Below are positions 1-7,763 of a stretch of 64,000 nucleotides of DNA, piece by piece (within the stretch, counting starts at the first letter, position 1; the number at the start of each line of letters is the position of its first letter). This DNA is from Ectothiorhodospira mobilis (GTDB taxonomy: Bacteria; Pseudomonadota; Gammaproteobacteria; Ectothiorhodospirales; Ectothiorhodospiraceae): contig NZ_NRSK01000005.1 of assembly GCF_016584115.1 (NCBI RefSeq), positions 62,001 to 126,000 of the forward strand. Direction: 5' to 3'. The position numbers and the translations under genes were made by a program. The notes under the pieces are model-generated. The model saw only the letters and a list, made by a program, of their open reading frames with translations, was not told the DNA's origin and did not search any database.

Positions 1-264
1 CTCGCCGCACGGCTGCTGGAGATGGAGGAGCACAGGCGCCAGTCGGAACAGTCCGCCACCCGCAGGAGCCTGGTGGGCAGCGGCGACCGCTCGGAACGCA
101 TCCGCACCTACAACTTCCCCCAGGGGCGGGTGACGGATCACCGCATCAACCTCACCCTGTACAAGCTGGAGACCATCCTGGCCGGGGACCTGGACCCGGT
201 GATCGAGCCCCTGCTGCAGGAATACCAGACCGAGCAACTGGCCGCCCTGGCCGCAGAGGACTGA
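1..264 (+). CDS. prfA: Peptide chain release factor 1, C-terminal part (cut by window edge)
   Basis: RF1 recognises UAA and UAG in the ribosomal A site and triggers peptide release. Only the last 87 codons are present; the frame is open from base 1, so the start and the catalytic GGQ loop lie outside the window. The visible part has the typical RF1 ending: [20 protein letters not shown] followed by a helix containing NLTLYKLE. prmC, the enzyme that methylates the GGQ glutamine, starts 34 bases downstream, the classic prfA-prmC pair. The family call is firm; RF1 rather than RF2 is inferred from the prmC neighbour and the C-terminal sequence. Confidence 0.93.
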   Translation, partial: LAARLLEMEEHRRQSEQSATRRSLVGSGDRSERIRTYNFPQGRVTDHRINLTLYKLETILAGDLDPVIEPLLQEYQTEQLAALAAED

Positions 265-298
265 CCCCGCCGGGTGGAACCCGCCCGCGAAGCCCCCC

Positions 299-1132
299 AT
301 GACCGTCGACGAACTGCTGGCCGAGACCCGCCACACCCTGGCCGACACCGAGGCCCCGGCGACGGAGGCCCGCCTGCTGCTGGCCGCCGCCCTGGACCGG
401 GACCGGGCCTGGCTCTATGCCCATGGCGGCGACCCGGTCCCCGACGCGGCCGCGCAGCAGGCCCGGACCTGGGCCCGGCGCCGCGCCGCCGGGGAACCGC
501 TGGCCTATCTTCTGGGAACGCGGGAATTCTGGTCCCTGCCCCTGACGGTGGGGCCGGGGGTGCTGGTACCGCGGCCGGACACCGAGACCCTGGTGGAGGC
601 GGCCCTGGAGTGCATCCCCGAAGGGGAGGTCCGGAGCGTGGCCGACCTGGGCACCGGCTCCGGGGCCATCGCCCTGGCCCTGGCCCGGGAACGCCCGCGG
701 GCCACCATCACCGCCACCGACCGCAGCCCGCGGGCCCTGGAGCGGGCCCGGGACAATGCCCGTCGCCTGGGCCTTGCACAACGGATCCGCTTCCTGCAGG
801 GGGACTGGTTCGGGGCGCTGGGGAAGACGCGCTTCCATGTCCTGGTCTCCAACCCGCCCTACGTGGCCCGGGGGGATCCCCACCTGGCGGCGCTGCGCCA
901 CGAACCCGCCGAAGCCCTCATCGCCGGGGAGGATGGCCTGACGGACCTGCGCATCCTGGCGGCGGGGGCCCCCGCCCATCTCCTGCCCGGGGGATGGCTG
1001 CTGGTGGAACACGGTGCGGACCAGGGGGCGGCGGTACGGGCCCTGCTGGAAGGGGCCGGTTTCACGGCGGTGTCCAGCCTGCGGGACCTGGGGGGGCGGG
1101 AGCGGGTTTGCCGGGGCCGCCTGCCGCTGTAG
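299..1132 (+). CDS. prmC: Release factor glutamine methyltransferase PrmC (HemK)
   Basis: SAM-dependent N5-glutamine methyltransferase that modifies the GGQ motif of release factors RF1 and RF2. The 277-residue protein has the usual layout: a helical N-terminal substrate-binding domain (about 1-85, with GTREFW at 73-78) and a Rossmann methyltransferase domain. SAM motif I is DLGTGSGAIAL (116-126), and the glutamine-binding NPPY motif is at 185-188. Length matches the family. It follows prfA in the same direction and probably shares its transcript, so the enzyme is made beside its substrate. The ATG at 299 was chosen because the protein then starts at the usual helix; no strong ribosome-binding site is visible. 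Confidence 0.97.
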   Translation: MTVDELLAETRHTLADTEAPATEARLLLAAALDRDRAWLYAHGGDPVPDAAAQQARTWARRRAAGEPLAYLLGTREFWSLPLTVGPGVLVPRPDTETLVEAALECIPEGEVRSVADLGTGSGAIALALARERPRATITATDRSPRALERARDNARRLGLAQRIRFLQGDWFGALGKTRFHVLVSNPPYVARGDPHLAALRHEPAEALIAGEDGLTDLRILAAGAPAHLLPGGWLLVEHGADQGAAVRALLEGAGFTAVSSLRDLGGRERVCRGRLPL

Positions 1133-1200
1133 GCGACATCAGCGGGAAAAGACCCTACATTTTATCTTGCATCATCCCGACGGCCCGCTACCATGAAACC

Positions 1201-1617
1201 ATGGAATCCGATACCGCCTACATCCGCCGGCGGGAACTGGCGTTCCGCGGGCCCCAGGACCCCCAGGCACAGGCGGAGGGGGCCTGGCTCATGCTGCGGG
1301 AGGTGCCCCACATCCGCGATGTGCATACCCCTGACGGCCATCGCCTCGTGGTCACCTACGATGTGCGCGAGATCACCTACGTGGAACTGGAACAGGCCCT
1401 GACGGAAGTGGGCTTCCAGCTGGACAACAGCCTGCTGGCCAAGCTCCGCCGCGCCCTGTACCAGTACCACGAGGACACCATCCGGGCCAACCTGGGTCTG
1501 GAGGCCCACCCCGAGACCCTACAGGGGGCCGCGCAGCGCATCTTCGTCAACCTGTACCGCCATCAAAACCATGGCTGCCGGGATCACCGGCCCCGCCACT
1601 GGCGGGAATACCTGTAA
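1201..1617 (+). CDS. Unknown protein with HMA-like (ferredoxin-fold) pattern and His/Cys-rich tail
   Basis: I do not recognise this 138-residue protein. Residues about 27-75 follow the beta-alpha-beta-beta-alpha-beta pattern of heavy-metal-associated domains (LREVPHIRDVH, then LVVTYDVREI, then LEQALTEVGFQLD), but the CxxC metal site is absent. A helical stretch follows (SLLAKLRRALYQYHEDT), then a tail rich in His with one Cys (RHQNHGCRDHRPRHW). The frame stays open upstream across prmC, but ATG 1201 is the only sensible start. The last 34 bases overlap the convergent lipB. A role in metal handling is a guess from the fold pattern only. Confidence 0.7.
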   Translation: MESDTAYIRRRELAFRGPQDPQAQAEGAWLMLREVPHIRDVHTPDGHRLVVTYDVREITYVELEQALTEVGFQLDNSLLAKLRRALYQYHEDTIRANLGLEAHPETLQGAAQRIFVNLYRHQNHGCRDHRPRHWREYL

Positions 1618-2294
1618 CGATCCGTCCTGCGTCCGCCCCCCCCTTCCCAGGCCAGCGTCCGCCCCAGCCGCGCCGCCAGGCAATGGGTGAGCGCATCCGC
1701 CACCGTGGACCAGGGGGGCGTCTCCCCCGTCAGGAGCCGCAGGGAGGTGGTGGCCAGGCCGCGGTGGCCGCAGGGATTGATGCGCTGAAAGGCGGACAGG
1801 TCCGGGTCCAGATTGAAGGCCAGGCCGTGATAGCTGCCACCGCGGCGCACCCGCAGCCCCAGGGCCGCGATCTTCGCCCCCTCCACATACACCCCCGGGG
1901 CATCGGCACGGGCCTCGGCGGCGATCCCCCATCCTGCCAGGTAGTCGATCACCGCCCCCTCCAGGGCGGTGACCAGGGCCCGCACCCCCAGCCCCTGGCG
2001 ACGCAGATCCAGCAAGAGATAGAGCACCACCTGCCCCGGACCGTGATAGGTCACCTGCCCCCCCCGGTCCACCGCCAGCACCGGGATCTCCCCCGGATCC
2101 AGCAGGTGCTCCCGGCGGCCATTGAGCCCCAGGGTGAACACCGGCGGATGCTCCACCTGCCAGAGCTCGTCCGCGGTGGCGGCGCCCCGCTCCTGGTTGA
2201 AGGCCTGCATGCGCCGCCACACGGGCAGGTAGTCCGCCCGTCCCAGCTGGCGCACCCGCAGCGCCCCGGGATCGTGTTGCATCCCCTGGCTCAC
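1584..2294 (-). CDS. lipB: Octanoyltransferase LipB
   Basis: Moves octanoyl groups from acyl-carrier protein to lipoyl domains of 2-oxoacid dehydrogenases and glycine-cleavage H protein, the first step of lipoate synthesis. The 236-residue protein has the signature RGGQVTYHGPGQ (77-88), the catalytic Lys in GAKIAA (K141) and the catalytic Cys in INPCG (C175). Its start overlaps the stop of ybeD by 4 bases, the same ybeD-lipB pairing as in E. coli. lipA does not follow; instead the 3' end runs 34 bases into a convergent unknown gene. The C-terminal Arg/Gly-rich tail is poorly conserved in type. Confidence 0.97.
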   Translation of the reverse strand: MSQGMQHDPGALRVRQLGRADYLPVWRRMQAFNQERGAATADELWQVEHPPVFTLGLNGRREHLLDPGEIPVLAVDRGGQVTYHGPGQVVLYLLLDLRRQGLGVRALVTALEGAVIDYLAGWGIAAEARADAPGVYVEGAKIAALGLRVRRGGSYHGLAFNLDPDLSAFQRINPCGHRGLATTSLRLLTGETPPWSTVADALTHCLAARLGRTLAWEGGGGRRTDRYRYSRQWRGR

Positions 2295-2560
2295 AGGGTC
2301 ATGGTCACCAGTTCACAGGCGCTCAGCTCCCGGTAGAGGGCATCCATGTGCTCGCGGCTGCGGGCCTGCACCACCACGGTGAGGGCGCAGTAGCGACCCC
2401 CCCGGGAACTGCGGGTGGTGAAATCCGCCTCCTGCACCTCCGGGGCGTGACGGCGCACGATCTCCTGCACCCGCTGCTGGAACTCGGGCACCGCCGCCCC
2501 CATCACCTTCACCGGGAACGCGCAGGGGAAGAGGTCTTCCATCGGGTTTTCACCGCTCAT
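2291..2560 (-). CDS. ybeD: YbeD/DUF493 family protein
   Basis: Small ACT-like regulatory-fold protein (89 residues), the usual length for the family, whose molecular role is not settled. Seen in sequence: FPCAFPVKVMGAA near the start and SSRGGRYCALTVVVQA in the middle, both typical of DUF493. It sits between a D-amino-acid aminotransferase gene and lipB with 4-base overlaps on both sides, so all three are probably translated from one mRNA. Conservation of the ybeD-lipB linkage hints at a link with lipoylation, but nothing in the sequence proves it. Confidence 0.9.
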   Translation of the reverse strand: MSGENPMEDLFPCAFPVKVMGAAVPEFQQRVQEIVRRHAPEVQEADFTTRSSRGGRYCALTVVVQARSREHMDALYRELSACELVTMTL

Positions 2561-3426
2561 GCCCCGCCCTCCCTGAGCCGTGCCTTGTAGTCCTGGTAGA
2601 GGGCGTGCATCCGCCCCCAGAGCGGTCCGGGACGACCGTCCCCCACGGCGGCCCCGTCGAGACGGGTCACGGGCAGGATCTCGCGGGTGGAACTGGTGAG
2701 CCAGATCTCGCTGGCCTCACGCAGGCGGTCGGCGGGGATGGGGGCCTCCATCACCGGCATACCGGCATCCCCGGCCAGTTCCAGCACCAGATCCCGGGTG
2801 ATCCCGGCCAGCAGCTGACGGTCCTTGGGCGGAGTCACCACCACCCCATCCACGACGAGAAACAGATTGCTGGCGGCGCCCTCGATGGCCTGGCCATTGC
2901 GCACCAGGATGGCCTCCGTGGCCCCCCACTCCACCGCCTGCTGCCGGGCGAGGACGTTGGGCAGCAGGGTGATGGCCTTGATATCACAGCGGGACCAGCG
3001 GTGGTCCTCCAGGACCACGGCGGACACCCCCTGCTCCAGGACCGCCGGGTCCGGCGGGCTGATGGGATTGACCATCACCAGTACCGTGGGGGAAAGCCCT
3101 TCGGAGAAGGCATGGTCCCGGCGTGCCATCACCCCCCGGGTCACCTGGATGTAGAGGCTGCGGTCACCGCCGGGGTTGGCCTCCAGCAGGCGCCGGAACA
3201 CCGCCGTCCAGTCCTCCCGGTCGTAGGGATCGGGGATGCGCACCTCCGCCAGGCTGCGGGCGAGGCGATCCATGTGCTGATCCAGGCGGAAGGGATGGCC
3301 GCCGAAGACGGGGATGACCTCGTAGACCCCATCCCCGAAGAGGAATCCCCGGTCCAGGACCGGCACGCTGGCCTCCCCCTCGGGGAGATAGCGGCCGTTG
3401 AGAAAGAGGGTCTTGTGGGCAGTCAT
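2557..3426 (-). CDS. dat: D-amino-acid aminotransferase (fold-type IV PLP enzyme)
   Basis: Class IV PLP aminotransferase, best matched to D-alanine aminotransferase, which interconverts D-alanine and D-glutamate with their 2-oxo acids. The 289-residue protein has LDRGFLFGDGVYEV (24-37), the PLP lysine in CDIKAITLLPNV (K150), the cofactor-contacting Glu in IEGAASNLF (E182) and the SSTREILPVT motif near residue 248. The frame is open further upstream, but ATG 3426 gives the family N-terminus (TLFLNGRYLPEG). It lies between dacA and ybeD, a position that suggests D-amino-acid recycling beside cell-wall carboxypeptidase. An aminodeoxychorismate lyase or branched-chain role is less likely given the D-AAT motifs. 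Confidence 0.88.
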   Translation of the reverse strand: MTAHKTLFLNGRYLPEGEASVPVLDRGFLFGDGVYEVIPVFGGHPFRLDQHMDRLARSLAEVRIPDPYDREDWTAVFRRLLEANPGGDRSLYIQVTRGVMARRDHAFSEGLSPTVLVMVNPISPPDPAVLEQGVSAVVLEDHRWSRCDIKAITLLPNVLARQQAVEWGATEAILVRNGQAIEGAASNLFLVVDGVVVTPPKDRQLLAGITRDLVLELAGDAGMPVMEAPIPADRLREASEIWLTSSTREILPVTRLDGAAVGDGRPGPLWGRMHALYQDYKARLREGGA

Positions 3427-3472
3427 GTTCTGTCCTTGGGATGCGGATGGGAAGGTTGGGCCATGGGCGGCA

Positions 3473-4645
3473 TCAGAAGACCCAGAGCCAGGCGGTGTCC
3501 AGCATGCGCCGGAACCAGCCCCCCTCCTCCACCGGCTCCAGGGCCACCAGCGGCCGGTCGGCCACCGAGGTCCCGTCCAGGGTGACGCGCACCCGGCCAT
3601 AGCGCCGGCCCTCCTGCACCGGGGCCATGAGCCGCCCCGCCAGCTCCGTCTGGGCCTGCAGGTCTTCATAGCGGCCCTTGGGGATGGTCACGTACAGGGG
3701 CTCGGTCAGCCCCAGGGACACCTCCTTGGCGGCCCCCTTCCAGACCCGGGCCCGGGTCAGGGCCTGTCCGGCCTCGTAGACCCTGTGGGACTCGAACTGC
3801 CGGAAGGCCCAGTTATACAGGGCCTGGGACTCGCTGGCCCGCAAGCGACCGCCCTGGGGGTGGTCCGGGGCGTCGATGCCCATGACCACGACGATCAGGC
3901 GCATGCCGTCGCGCTTTGCGGAGGAAACCAGGTTGTAGCCGGCCTCCTCGGTCCATCCCGTCTTGCCGCCGTCCACGGACTCATCCCGCCACAGCAGCAG
4001 GTTGCGGTTGTTCTGGCTGATGCCGTTGTAGCTGAAGCTGCGCTGGGAATAGAAGCGGTAGTACTCCGGGAACTCCCGGATCAGGGCGCGCATGAGCCGG
4101 GCCATGTCCCGCGCCGAGGTGTACTGCTCCGCCTCCGAGGGCAGACCATGGCTGTTGGCAAACCGGGAGTTCTCCATGCCCAGGGCCCGGGCCTGGGCGT
4201 TCATCAGGTCCACGAAGGCCCCCTCGGTACCGGCCACCCGTTCCGCCAGGGCCACACAGGCATCGTTACCGGACTGCACGATGACCCCCTTGAGCAGATC
4301 CTCCACACGGACCCGGTCCCCCACTTCGATGAACATGCGTGAGGCCCCGGTCATGCCGGTGCGCCAGGCGTTCTCACTCACCTCGATGGGGGTATCCAGG
4401 GTCAGGCTGCCCTTTTCCAGTTCCTTGAACACCAGGTAGGCGGTCATGAGCTTGGTGAGGCTCGCCGGAGGTACCCGCTGATCCGGGTCCCGCTCGGCCA
4501 GGACGCTGCCGCTGGCGGCCTCCATCACCACATAGTTTCGCGCCGTCAGGTCCGACGGCGGCGGCACCTGCAGGGCGGCGGCCCCGGACAAGGCGGGCCA
4601 GAGCAGGGACAACAGGAACAGGATGGGCGTCAGGCGTTTCATCAT
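3473..4645 (-). CDS. dacA: D-alanyl-D-alanine carboxypeptidase (PBP5/6 family)
   Basis: Periplasmic DD-carboxypeptidase that removes the terminal D-Ala from peptidoglycan stem peptides. The 390-residue precursor has a signal peptide (LLSLLWPALSGAAA, cleavage near 24), the catalytic triad of motifs SLTK (62-65, nucleophile S62), SGN (125-127) and KTG (228-230), then the beta-rich PBP5 C-domain. It ends in a helix (GWFRRMLDTAWLWVF), the amphipathic membrane anchor of this family. Downstream of rlpA in the mrdA-rodA cluster, as in E. coli. Released D-Ala could feed the aminotransferase encoded next. Confidence 0.96.
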   Translation of the reverse strand: MMKRLTPILFLLSLLWPALSGAAALQVPPPSDLTARNYVVMEAASGSVLAERDPDQRVPPASLTKLMTAYLVFKELEKGSLTLDTPIEVSENAWRTGMTGASRMFIEVGDRVRVEDLLKGVIVQSGNDACVALAERVAGTEGAFVDLMNAQARALGMENSRFANSHGLPSEAEQYTSARDMARLMRALIREFPEYYRFYSQRSFSYNGISQNNRNLLLWRDESVDGGKTGWTEEAGYNLVSSAKRDGMRLIVVVMGIDAPDHPQGGRLRASESQALYNWAFRQFESHRVYEAGQALTRARVWKGAAKEVSLGLTEPLYVTIPKGRYEDLQAQTELAGRLMAPVQEGRRYGRVRVTLDGTSVADRPLVALEPVEEGGWFRRMLDTAWLWVF

Positions 4646-4726
4646 GGTCCTTCAGGGGTTCTCGATGGGGTTTCGGAGTCGTTGGGGATCGTCATGATAC
4701 CAGGCCCCCGGTGCATGCGCCGGGAC

Positions 4727-5596
4727 TCAGTCGGCGATCACGTGGTAGCGGCCAAGCCCCATGGCCTCCAGGGTGCGCACCATGCGCAGGACCCGCGCTC
4801 CGTCCGGTTCGGGCCCGATACGAACCCGGTACAGGGCCTGCCCGGACGCGGCATGTTCGGTGACGGACACCGGCCCCAGGCCACGGGCCTGGAGGCGTGC
4901 CTGCAGGCGGCGGGCGTTGTCACGGCTGGCGAAGGCCCCCACCTGGATGAGGTGACCGTCCTGATCCCCCCCTTCCACAGGGGAAGCGGCCCCGGCACCG
5001 GGCCCGAATGGCGGGTTGTGCCCCTCTTCTGCCGTGACCGGTGCAGACTCCCCCTCCCCCGCGGCCGGGGTGCGGGGTGCGGGATCGATGGCCTCCAGCA
5101 GCACGGGCGCCGTACCCTCCTCCAGCATGCCCAGGCGATGGGCTGCGGCGTAGGACAGGTCGATGATGCGATCGTCCACAAAGGGCCCCCGGTCATTGAC
5201 CCGGACCACCACGCTGCGCCCGTTTTCCAGGTGGGTCACCCGTACATAGGTGGGCAGGGGCAGGGTGGTATGGGCGGCGGTCATGGCGTACATATCGTAG
5301 GGCTCACCACTGGAGGTGCGCCGCCCGTGAAACTTGGTGCCATACCAGGAGGCGGTCCCCCGCTGCCGATAGCCCCGGGCCGTATCCAGGGTATGGTAGA
5401 CCCGGCCGAAGACCTCATAGCGGTCCGGATTGCCGTAGCGGCTGCGGGGCTCGGCCCGGGGCGTGGGCTCGGGCACCGCGGAAAGGTCCGGGATCCGCTC
5501 CGGATGCGGGGGGCCGTCGCCGCCGATGGGCGCACCGGCGCAACCGGCCAGGAGCAGGGACACCAGGACACCGAACCCGCAACGTGGCCCGTTCAT
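4727..5596 (-). CDS. rlpA: Septal ring lytic transglycosylase-type lipoprotein RlpA
   Basis: Outer-membrane lipoprotein that cleaves or binds denuded septal peptidoglycan. The 289-residue precursor has a lipobox (LLLAGC, lipid Cys 19), a double-psi beta-barrel domain with [19 protein letters not shown] (about 80-98) and RVNDRGPF (132-139), and a C-terminal SPOR domain from about 214 ([18 protein letters not shown]). A Pro/Gly/Glu-rich linker separates the two domains. The ATG overlaps the stop of mltB by 4 bases. Whether it is an active transglycosylase, as in Pseudomonas, cannot be told from sequence alone. Confidence 0.95.
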   Translation of the reverse strand: MNGPRCGFGVLVSLLLAGCAGAPIGGDGPPHPERIPDLSAVPEPTPRAEPRSRYGNPDRYEVFGRVYHTLDTARGYRQRGTASWYGTKFHGRRTSSGEPYDMYAMTAAHTTLPLPTYVRVTHLENGRSVVVRVNDRGPFVDDRIIDLSYAAAHRLGMLEEGTAPVLLEAIDPAPRTPAAGEGESAPVTAEEGHNPPFGPGAGAASPVEGGDQDGHLIQVGAFASRDNARRLQARLQARGLGPVSVTEHAASGQALYRVRIGPEPDGARVLRMVRTLEAMGLGRYHVIAD

Positions 5597-6645
5597 GCCC
5601 CCTCCCCTTCCTCCCGGGCACGGAGGATCTCCCTGGAGAGCTGCAGCACCGCCATGGCGTACAGCGGGCTGCGGTTGTAGCGGGTGATGACGTAGAAGTT
5701 TTCCAGCCCAAGCCAGAACTCGGGCCCCTCGGCCGTCTCCAGCTGGATGAGGGAGAAGCGGGCCTGGGGATCCACGCTCTTGGCGGGTCGCACCCCGTGC
5801 TCGCGCAATGCCTCCAGGGTATGACGCGGGCGATAGCCGCCCCCCAGGAGGGCCTTGTAGTCCTCCCCCTCCACCCGCGCCGGGATCGCCACGGGGGCCC
5901 CCATGGTCCAGCCATGACGACGGAAGTAGTGGGCCACGCTGCCGATGGCGTCGGGCCAGGAGTGCATGAGGTCACGCCGCCCGTCCCCGTCGAAATCCAC
6001 GGCGTACTCCCGGTAGCTGGAGGAGATGAACTGGCCGCGCCCCATGGCGCCGGCGTAGGAACCCAGGGTCTCCCGCGGATCCAGCCCCTCCTCCCGCACC
6101 AGGTGCAGGAAATGCCCCAGCTCGGAGCGGAAGAAGCGGGCCCGGGGCGGGTAATCGAAGCCCAGGGTCACCAGGGCGTCCAGCACCGGGATGCCGCCCT
6201 GGTGACGGCCATAGAAGGTCTCCACGCCGATGATGGCCACGAGGATCTCCGCATTCACCCGGTAGCGCTCCTGGGCCCGCAGCAGGGTGCGCTCGTGCGC
6301 CTCCCAGAACGCCACACCCGCCGCGATGCGTCGGGGGGTGACGAAGATGGGCCGGTATTGGTGCCAGGGCTTGCCCTCCGCCGGTGCGGAGATGAGCTCC
6401 AGGACCCGCTGCCGGGGCTCAGCCGAGGCCAGCACGGACCGCACCCAGTCCGGGTCCAGGCCCTCCCCGGCCAGGGTGCCCACGAAGGCCTGCACCTCGT
6501 CCCGCTCCAGGTAGGGGGGATCACCGGCCTGCGGTGCCTCCTGCGCCAGGGATGCGCCTCCTGCGACCATGGCCAGCAGCAAAGGCAGCAGCGGGGCCAT
6601 CAGACGAAGGCGGAGGGCGGTTCGCGGGACAGGGCGGGGCTTCAT
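5593..6645 (-). CDS. mltB: Lytic murein transglycosylase B (MltB/Slt35 family)
   Basis: Cleaves the MurNAc-GlcNAc bond of peptidoglycan with anhydro-sugar formation. The 350-residue protein contains the MltB catalytic motif [10 protein letters not shown] with E142, then [20 protein letters not shown] and the EF-hand-like [10 protein letters not shown]. The start at 6645 makes an ATGA overlap with the rodA stop. The N-terminus looks like a type I signal peptide ([17 protein letters not shown]) without a lipobox Cys, so this may be a soluble periplasmic form rather than the lipoprotein of E. coli. Placed between rodA and rlpA. Confidence 0.95.
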   Translation of the reverse strand: MKPRPVPRTALRLRLMAPLLPLLLAMVAGGASLAQEAPQAGDPPYLERDEVQAFVGTLAGEGLDPDWVRSVLASAEPRQRVLELISAPAEGKPWHQYRPIFVTPRRIAAGVAFWEAHERTLLRAQERYRVNAEILVAIIGVETFYGRHQGGIPVLDALVTLGFDYPPRARFFRSELGHFLHLVREEGLDPRETLGSYAGAMGRGQFISSSYREYAVDFDGDGRRDLMHSWPDAIGSVAHYFRRHGWTMGAPVAIPARVEGEDYKALLGGGYRPRHTLEALREHGVRPAKSVDPQARFSLIQLETAEGPEFWLGLENFYVITRYNRSPLYAMAVLQLSREILRAREEGEGA

Positions 6646-7763
6646 CGGGCCAGGAGTCTGCGATGGGACTGGATGGACATGAGCATACCGAATGCCGCCA
6701 TCAGGGTCACCATGGAGGTGCCGCCGTAGCTCACCAGGGGCAGCGGCACCCCCACCACCGGCAACAGCCCCGAGACCATGCCCATATTGACGAAGACATA
6801 GATGAAGAAGGTACAACTCAGGCTTCCCGCCAGCAGACGGGCGTAGGTGTCCTGGGCGCGCACGGCGATCACCAGGCCCCGCAGGATGATGAACAGGTAC
6901 AGCGCCAGCAGCACCAGGACACCGAACAGACCGAATTCCTCGGCGAAGACCGCGAAGATGAAGTCGGTGGAGCGTTCCGGCAGGAACTCCAGCTGGGACT
7001 GGGTGCCGTTGAGCCAGCCCTTGCCGTAGACCCCGCCGGAGCCGATGGCGATCTTGGACTGGATGATGTGATAGCCGGCCCCCAGGGGATCGCTCTCGGG
7101 GTTGAGCAGGGTGAGCACGCGCTGGCGCTGATAGTCGTGCATGAAGTGCCACAGCAGCGGCACCATCGCCAGCCCCGCGGCCGCCAGGCCCATGAGGATC
7201 CGCCAGCGGATCCCCGCCAGGAAGATCACCACCAGACCGGAACCGGCCACCAGCAGGGCCGTGCCCAGATCCGGCTGACGGGCGATGAGCACCACCGGTA
7301 CGGCCAGGATGACACCGGCCACCGCCAGCTCCCGCGGACGGGGCGGGAGGGGTCGCTCGGCGAAGTACCAGGCCAGCATCATGGGCATGGCCAGCTTCAT
7401 CAGCTCCGAGGGCTGGAAGCGGAACAGCCCCAGATCCAGCCAGCGCTGCGCCCCGTTGCTCACCTGGCCGAAGAACATCACCGCCAGGAGGGAGAGCACC
7501 ACCAGGAAGTAGATCCAGGGGGATCCCTGGCACAGATGGGGATGGGGGAAACGGGCCAGCACCAGCATCACCGTCAGTCCCAGCGCGGCGCGCAGCCCCT
7601 GGCGGTAGAGCATGTCGGGATTGCCGCCGCTGGCACTGTAGAGCACCACGAATCCCAGGGCGAGCACCAGCAGCAGCCCCGCAGCGAGCAGGAGGTCCAG
7701 ACCCAGGAGCCGCTGCAGCAGACGCCCCGCCGCACCCTCCTCACCGGCTGCGGCGTCATACAT
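6642..7763 (-). CDS. rodA: Rod-shape peptidoglycan glycosyltransferase RodA (MrdB)
   Basis: SEDS-family integral membrane glycosyltransferase that polymerises lateral-wall peptidoglycan with PBP2. The 373-residue protein is made of hydrophobic segments with SEDS signatures: FRFQPSELMKL, RQPDLGTALL, and near the end VGVPLPLVSYGGTSM. Start and mrdA stop overlap as TGATG, so the two partners are translationally coupled. Length and motif order fit RodA rather than FtsW, and the PBP2 neighbour settles it. Confidence 0.97.
   Translation of the reverse strand: MYDAAAGEEGAAGRLLQRLLGLDLLLAAGLLLVLALGFVVLYSASGGNPDMLYRQGLRAALGLTVMLVLARFPHPHLCQGSPWIYFLVVLSLLAVMFFGQVSNGAQRWLDLGLFRFQPSELMKLAMPMMLAWYFAERPLPPRPRELAVAGVILAVPVVLIARQPDLGTALLVAGSGLVVIFLAGIRWRILMGLAAAGLAMVPLLWHFMHDYQRQRVLTLLNPESDPLGAGYHIIQSKIAIGSGGVYGKGWLNGTQSQLEFLPERSTDFIFAVFAEEFGLFGVLVLLALYLFIILRGLVIAVRAQDTYARLLAGSLSCTFFIYVFVNMGMVSGLLPVVGVPLPLVSYGGTSMVTLMAAFGMLMSIQSHRRLLAR

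Noticed and set aside
274-1200. N-terminal extension of the 138-residue unknown protein across prmC
   Set aside because: The frame is open, but the translation is Pro/Gly/Arg-rich and opposite in phase to a well-conserved gene; ATG 1201 is the real start candidate.
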